NCBI GenBank assembly: GCA_004297725.1
Contig: SCUS01000092.1
Span: 310,001 to 374,000, forward strand
Origin: Myxococcaceae bacterium
GTDB lineage: Bacteria; Myxococcota_A; Polyangia; Polyangiales; Ga0077539
Direction of reading: 5' to 3'
DNA: 64,000 nucleotides
In this document: piece by piece, positions 60,784-64,000 of the stretch
How positions within the stretch are numbered: position 1 is the first letter of the stretch
How the letters are laid out: each line of letters starts with the position of its first letter
Program-made: the position numbers and the translations under genes
The notes under the pieces: model-generated
What the model saw: the letters and a program-made list of their open reading frames with translations, nothing else
Databases searched by the model: none
Told to the model about the DNA's origin: nothing

Positions 60784-61173
60784 TCAGGCGGTGGCGACGG
60801 CGGGGGCCGCGAGGGTGCGGCCCGCCGGGCGGAAGTGCCACGACGCGAGCAGCAGGCCGAGGAGCACCACGGGCGCGACCGCGTTGCCGACGGGGTCGTG
60901 CGAGGCGAGGTGCGAGAACACGGCGCTGACCATGTTGATGGCGAAGCCCGCGTAGGCCCACTCCTTCAGGCGGGGGAGGCCGGGCGCGAGGAGCGTCGCC
61001 ACGCCGAGGAGCTTGGCCGCCCCGAGCAGGGTCATGAAGTACAGCGGGTAGCCGAGGTGCGAGTAGCCCGCGACCATCGAGGCCTGGTGGGTGAGGGCGC
61101 CGAAGCCCGAGAGCGTGAGCCCCAGGGAGAAGAGGGCGGTGGGGATCCAGTAGGCGAGGTTGAGATTCTTCAT
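60784..61173 (-). CDS. DoxX family membrane protein
   Basis: 129 residues from the ATG at 61173, four membrane helices. S-G-F-G-A-L-T-H-Q-A-S-M-V and the A-K-L-L-G-V-A-T-L-L and E-W-A-Y-A-G-F-A-I-N segments mark the DoxX-like (DUF417-type) quinone-related family. It is divergent from a LysR gene, whose product probably controls it. Confidence 0.9.
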   Translation of the reverse strand: MKNLNLAYWIPTALFSLGLTLSGFGALTHQASMVAGYSHLGYPLYFMTLLGAAKLLGVATLLAPGLPRLKEWAYAGFAINMVSAVFSHLASHDPVGNAVAPVVLLGLLLASWHFRPAGRTLAAPAVATA

Positions 61174-61271
61174 GGGAACGGAAGCTCCTGCGACGCCGTA
61201 TGGGGGGAGCGCGTCGCCGAGGTGCACTCTCCGCCCGGTACGGTGGTGACGCCATTACGCACGGGCGAGCA

Positions 61272-61298
61272 CCATCTGCTATCCATCGATGCAGATGG
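61272..61298. promoter_or_regulatory. Inverted repeat overlapping lysR start; candidate LysR operator
   Basis: CCATCTGC / GCAGATGG separated by 11 nt (8-11-8). It covers the LysR start codon at 61289 and lies in the divergent DoxX-LysR gap. LysR proteins bind T-N11-A type dyads and often repress themselves. Confidence 0.45.
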
Positions 61299-62254
61299 AC
61301 GAACTGCCCGAGACCGCGGAGTTCCTGACCTTCGTTCGCACGGTGGAGGCGCGCTCGATCTCCCGGGCGGCGCGCGAGCTGGGCGTCCCGCGGCCCACGG
61401 TCGGGCGGCGCCTCGCGCGGCTGGAGGAGAAGCTCGGCGTGCGGCTGCTCCGGCGCACCACCCGCACGATGGTGCTCACCGACGCGGGCGAGGCGCTCTA
61501 CCAGCGGGCGCGCGGGGTGATCGCGGCGGTGCGCGAGGCGGAGCAGTCGGTGCGACGGAGCGACGACGCGGTGCGCGGCACGCTGCGGGTGTCGGCGCCG
61601 CCGATGAACCTCGTGCACTTCGGCGCGATGATCTCGGACTTCATCGGCCGCTACCCCGACGTGCGCCTGGAGCTCGACCTGACCACCCGGCACGTCGACC
61701 TGGCCGCGGGGAGCTACGACGTGGCCATCCGCGCGGCGGCGCAGCTCCCGCCGGGGCTCATCGCGCGCAACCTGATGCGCTCGCGGCTGGTGGCGGTGGC
61801 CTCGCCGGAGTACCTCGCGCGCATGGGGACGCCCCGCCGGGTGACGGAGATCGCGAAGCACGCCTGCCTCGTGGGCTTCGCGCAGGGCGAGCACCCGTCG
61901 ACGCACTGGCCGCTGGTGCGCGGCGGGCAGGTGCGGGTCGAGGCGCTCATGGCCAGCAACGACCTGGGGGTGCTGCACACGGCGGCGCTGGGGGGGCGCG
62001 GCGTCGCGCTGCTGCCGCTGCCGCTGGTGTACGACGACGTCGCCGCGGGCAAGCTGGCGGCGGTGCTGCCCGAGCGCCTCGGCGGGGAGACGCAGCTCGC
62101 GGTGGTCTACCCCGAGCGGGAATTCGTGGCGCCGGCGGTGCGGGCCTTCGTCGACGCCGTGGTGACCTGGGCGAAGGCGGCGCCGGAGCTCACCCGCAAG
62201 ATGCCCGCCTGCGAGGAGCACGCGAAGAAGGCGGGCGCGAAGACGAGGAGGTGA
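61289..62254 (+). CDS. LysR family transcriptional regulator
   Basis: 321 residues. N-terminal winged HTH with F-L-T-F-V-R-T-V-E-A-R-S-I-S-R-A-A-R-E-L at about 12-31 and L-G-V-R-L-L-R-R-T-T-R-T-M at about 50-62, then the inducer-binding domain (L-R-V-S-A-P-P, V-A-I-R, G-R-G-V-A-L-L-P). Another ATG at 61295 is possible. It probably regulates the divergent DoxX gene. Glycyl-tRNA synthetase alpha begins 44 nt later. Confidence 0.93.
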   Translation: MQMDELPETAEFLTFVRTVEARSISRAARELGVPRPTVGRRLARLEEKLGVRLLRRTTRTMVLTDAGEALYQRARGVIAAVREAEQSVRRSDDAVRGTLRVSAPPMNLVHFGAMISDFIGRYPDVRLELDLTTRHVDLAAGSYDVAIRAAAQLPPGLIARNLMRSRLVAVASPEYLARMGTPRRVTEIAKHACLVGFAQGEHPSTHWPLVRGGQVRVEALMASNDLGVLHTAALGGRGVALLPLPLVYDDVAAGKLAAVLPERLGGETQLAVVYPEREFVAPAVRAFVDAVVTWAKAAPELTRKMPACEEHAKKAGAKTRR

Positions 62255-62298
62255 TCCATTGATCCCCGGTGGGGGAGTGGGGTACCTCCGAGGACGCG

Positions 62299-63252
62299 AT
62301 GTACTTTCAAGAGCTCATCCTGACGCTGCAGGATTTCTGGACCAAGCGCGGCTGCCTCCTGGTGCAGCCCTACAACAGCGAGGTGGGCGCCGGCACCTTC
62401 AACCCCAACACCTTCCTGCGCGCCCTCGGCCCGGAGCCCTGGAACGTCGCCTTCGTCGAGCCCTCGCGCCGCCCCACCGACGGCCGCTACGGCGACAACC
62501 CCAACCGGCTGCAGCAGTTCCACCAGTTCCAGGTGATCCTGAAGCCGTCGCCGCTCGACATCCAGGACCAGTACATTGCCTCGCTCCGCGCCCTGGGCAC
62601 CGACCCCCTGAAGCACGACGTGCGCTTCGTCGAGGACGACTGGGAGTCCCCAACGCTGGGCGCCTGGGGCCTCGGCTGGCAGGTCTGGCTCGACGGCCTG
62701 GAGGTGTCGCAGTTCACGTACTTCCAGCAGTGCGGCGGCTTCGACTGCCGCCCCGTCTCCGGCGAGCTCACCTACGGCCTCGAGCGCATCGTCATGTACC
62801 TCCAGGACGTCGACAACATCTACGACGCCATGTGGGCGCCGGGCGTGCGCTACGGCGAGGTGGCGAAGCGCTCGGAGTGGGAGTGGTCGACGTACAACTT
62901 CACGCACGCCGACGTGGAGCACCACCGCGCGCAGTTCGACGCCTCCGAGCGCGAGTGCCGCCGCGCGCTCTCGCTGGAGGAGCAGCGCGTGGAGTCCAAG
63001 AAGGGCCCGCGCACCGAGCTGGTCTACGCGAAGCCCGCGCTCGAGCGCCTGGCGCTGCCCGCCTACGATTTCTGCGTGAAGGCCTCGCACCACTTCAACG
63101 TGCTCGACGCCCGCGGCGCCATCTCGGTCACCGCCCGCCAGGACTACATCAAGCGCGTGCGAGGCATCGCCCACCGCTGCGCCGAGACGTGGCTCGCGCA
63201 GCGAGAGGCCATGGGCTTCCCGCTGCTGAAGAGCGCGGCGGTGAAGCCGTGA
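62299..63252 (+). CDS. glyQ: Glycyl-tRNA synthetase alpha subunit
   Basis: 317 residues. Charges tRNA-Gly as an alpha2-beta2 enzyme. M-Y-F-Q-E-L-I-L-T-L-Q-D-F-W near the start and E-V-G-A-G-T-F-N-P, F-V-E-P-S-R-R-P-T-D-G-R-Y-G, Q-Q-F-H-Q-F-Q-V-I-L-K-P, and S-G-E-L-T-Y-G-L-E-R-I are strictly conserved in GlyQ. The beta-subunit gene glyS does not follow; a TPR protein overlaps by 4 nt (GTGA). glyS must be elsewhere or beyond the window. Confidence 0.96.
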   Translation: MYFQELILTLQDFWTKRGCLLVQPYNSEVGAGTFNPNTFLRALGPEPWNVAFVEPSRRPTDGRYGDNPNRLQQFHQFQVILKPSPLDIQDQYIASLRALGTDPLKHDVRFVEDDWESPTLGAWGLGWQVWLDGLEVSQFTYFQQCGGFDCRPVSGELTYGLERIVMYLQDVDNIYDAMWAPGVRYGEVAKRSEWEWSTYNFTHADVEHHRAQFDASERECRRALSLEEQRVESKKGPRTELVYAKPALERLALPAYDFCVKASHHFNVLDARGAISVTARQDYIKRVRGIAHRCAETWLAQREAMGFPLLKSAAVKP

Positions 63253-64000
63253 GGCCCGCGGCGGCCGCGCTCGCGACGCTGCTGGCGACGAGCTCAGCCG
63301 CCGCGCAGACCAACCTGGCTGAGACCTATTTCAACAACGGCAACCGCGCCTTCGCGGCGCAGCGCTACGACGAGGCCGCGCGGGCCTTCCGCGAGGCCCA
63401 CGCCATCTCGCACCGCCCGGAGCTGCTCTTCAACCTCTCCCGCGCCCTCGAGCGCTCGGGCGACTACGTGGGCGCCGTGCAGGCCCTGCAGGACTTCGCC
63501 AGCGCCGGCGCGCCGGGCTTCGACCGCGCGGCGCTCGACCAGATGCTGACGCAGCTTCGCCCCCGCGCCGACCAGCAGCGCGAGCGCGAGGAGGCGGCGC
63601 GCCGGGCGGGCCAGGCCCCGGAGGTGATCGTGCGGGAGCGCACCGTCGAGCGCTCGGTCATCGAGCCGCGTTGGTTTCGCGTCGAGTACCGGCGCAGCGC
63701 CGTGTCGAACGTAGGCCCGTGGGTGACCCTCGGCGTGGGCGCGGCGCTCGGGGTCGCGGGCGTCATCCAGGGGGTCATCGCGAGCGGATCGGTCAACACC
63801 CTCAACAACGTCAACGCCGGCACCGAGGCGTGGAGCCAGAGCGCCGCCGACGCGCACTCGAACGCGTCGGGCGAGGTGACCCGGGCGTATGTGTTCGGCG
63901 GCCTGGGGCTCGGCCTCGCCGCGGCCGGCGCGCTGTGGCTCGCGCTGCGCGGCCCCGGCGAGCGGGTGGAGGTGCGCGACGCGCCGCGCATCGCCGTCGG
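63249..64000 (+). CDS. Tetratricopeptide-repeat secreted protein, partial at window end
   Basis: Starts at a GTG inside the glyQ stop and stays open to the window end (at least 250 residues). An apparent signal peptide (V-R-P-A-A-A-A-L-A-T-L-L-A-T-S-S-A-A-A-Q) is followed by a TPR-like unit F-N-N-G-N-R-A-F-A-A-Q-R-Y-D-E-A-A-R-A-F and helices to about 110, then hydrophobic and Gly-rich segments near 160-175 and 215-235. A periplasmic assembly protein is likely; no stop in view. Confidence 0.75.
   Translation, partial: MRPAAAALATLLATSSAAAQTNLAETYFNNGNRAFAAQRYDEAARAFREAHAISHRPELLFNLSRALERSGDYVGAVQALQDFASAGAPGFDRAALDQMLTQLRPRADQQREREEAARRAGQAPEVIVRERTVERSVIEPRWFRVEYRRSAVSNVGPWVTLGVGAALGVAGVIQGVIASGSVNTLNNVNAGTEAWSQSAADAHSNASGEVTRAYVFGGLGLGLAAAGALWLALRGPGERVEVRDAPRIAV

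Overview
The window looks like a high-GC myxobacterial chromosome (Myxococcota, probably Polyangiales/Sandaracinaceae-like; the rank is inference). Four Hanks-type Ser/Thr kinases share the myxobacterial plan of N-terminal kinase, disordered linker, one membrane helix and short extracytoplasmic tail. One secreted protein ends in a MYXO-CTERM-like Cys/hydrophobic/Arg tail. There are many lipoproteins with Asp/Ala/Pro-rich N-terminal linkers, and strong G/C preference at third codon positions. No rRNA, tRNA, CRISPR, insertion sequence or prophage was seen. Coding density is very high; no gap between genes exceeds about 250 bases.

Layout. 0-7.3 kb: Kelch-type lipoprotein, polysaccharide deacetylase, methyltransferase, Uma2-like protein, a kinase preceded by a 59-bp perfect inverted repeat, and an ECF sigma/anti-sigma pair. 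7.2-15.7 kb: redox block with a DUF547 protein, polytopic ferredoxin, old-yellow-enzyme, FAD reductase, ndk, cydAB (cyanide-insensitive type) and a peroxiredoxin. 15.7-20.9 kb: a three-gene envelope operon (two beta-propeller lipoproteins and an outer-membrane barrel) and a divergent barrel/lipoprotein pair. 20.9-30.4 kb: housekeeping genes thiD, lipase, gcvT, cdsA-uppS, DnaJ-like, cyclophilin lipoprotein and bioFD, with a parS-like site between the last two. 30.4-33.6 kb: HAD-phnC-phnDE operon in which the binding protein and permease are one polypeptide. 33.7-43.4 kb: CYTH protein, OPA-type MFS carrier, kinase, then a minus-strand group holding a predicted selenoprotein, and two large secreted proteins. 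43.5-48.3 kb: lipoprotein, holA, then flavin reductase/beta-carbonic anhydrase/bestrophin, and a universal stress protein. 48.4-64 kb: two kinases, a membrane-anchored subtilase, unknown envelope proteins, OPT transporter, DoxX/LysR pair, glyQ and a TPR protein cut by the window end.

Two signals stand out. (1) At 37610-38410 (minus strand) an in-frame UGA sits exactly where a thioredoxin-fold lipoprotein needs its first active-site cysteine (U-P-G-C). The reading frame stays coding after it, and a 7-bp hairpin with a G in the loop begins 14 nt downstream, as expected of a bacterial SECIS. This is best read as a selenocysteine-containing redoxin. (2) A dispersed 16-bp palindrome, (A/T)TAC-N8-GTA(A/T), occurs at least 13 times. 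Nearly all copies are inside genes, and most force the very rare codons TTA and GTA. That is far above chance for this base composition and suggests a chromosome-wide protein-binding or methylation site that I cannot match to a known motif.
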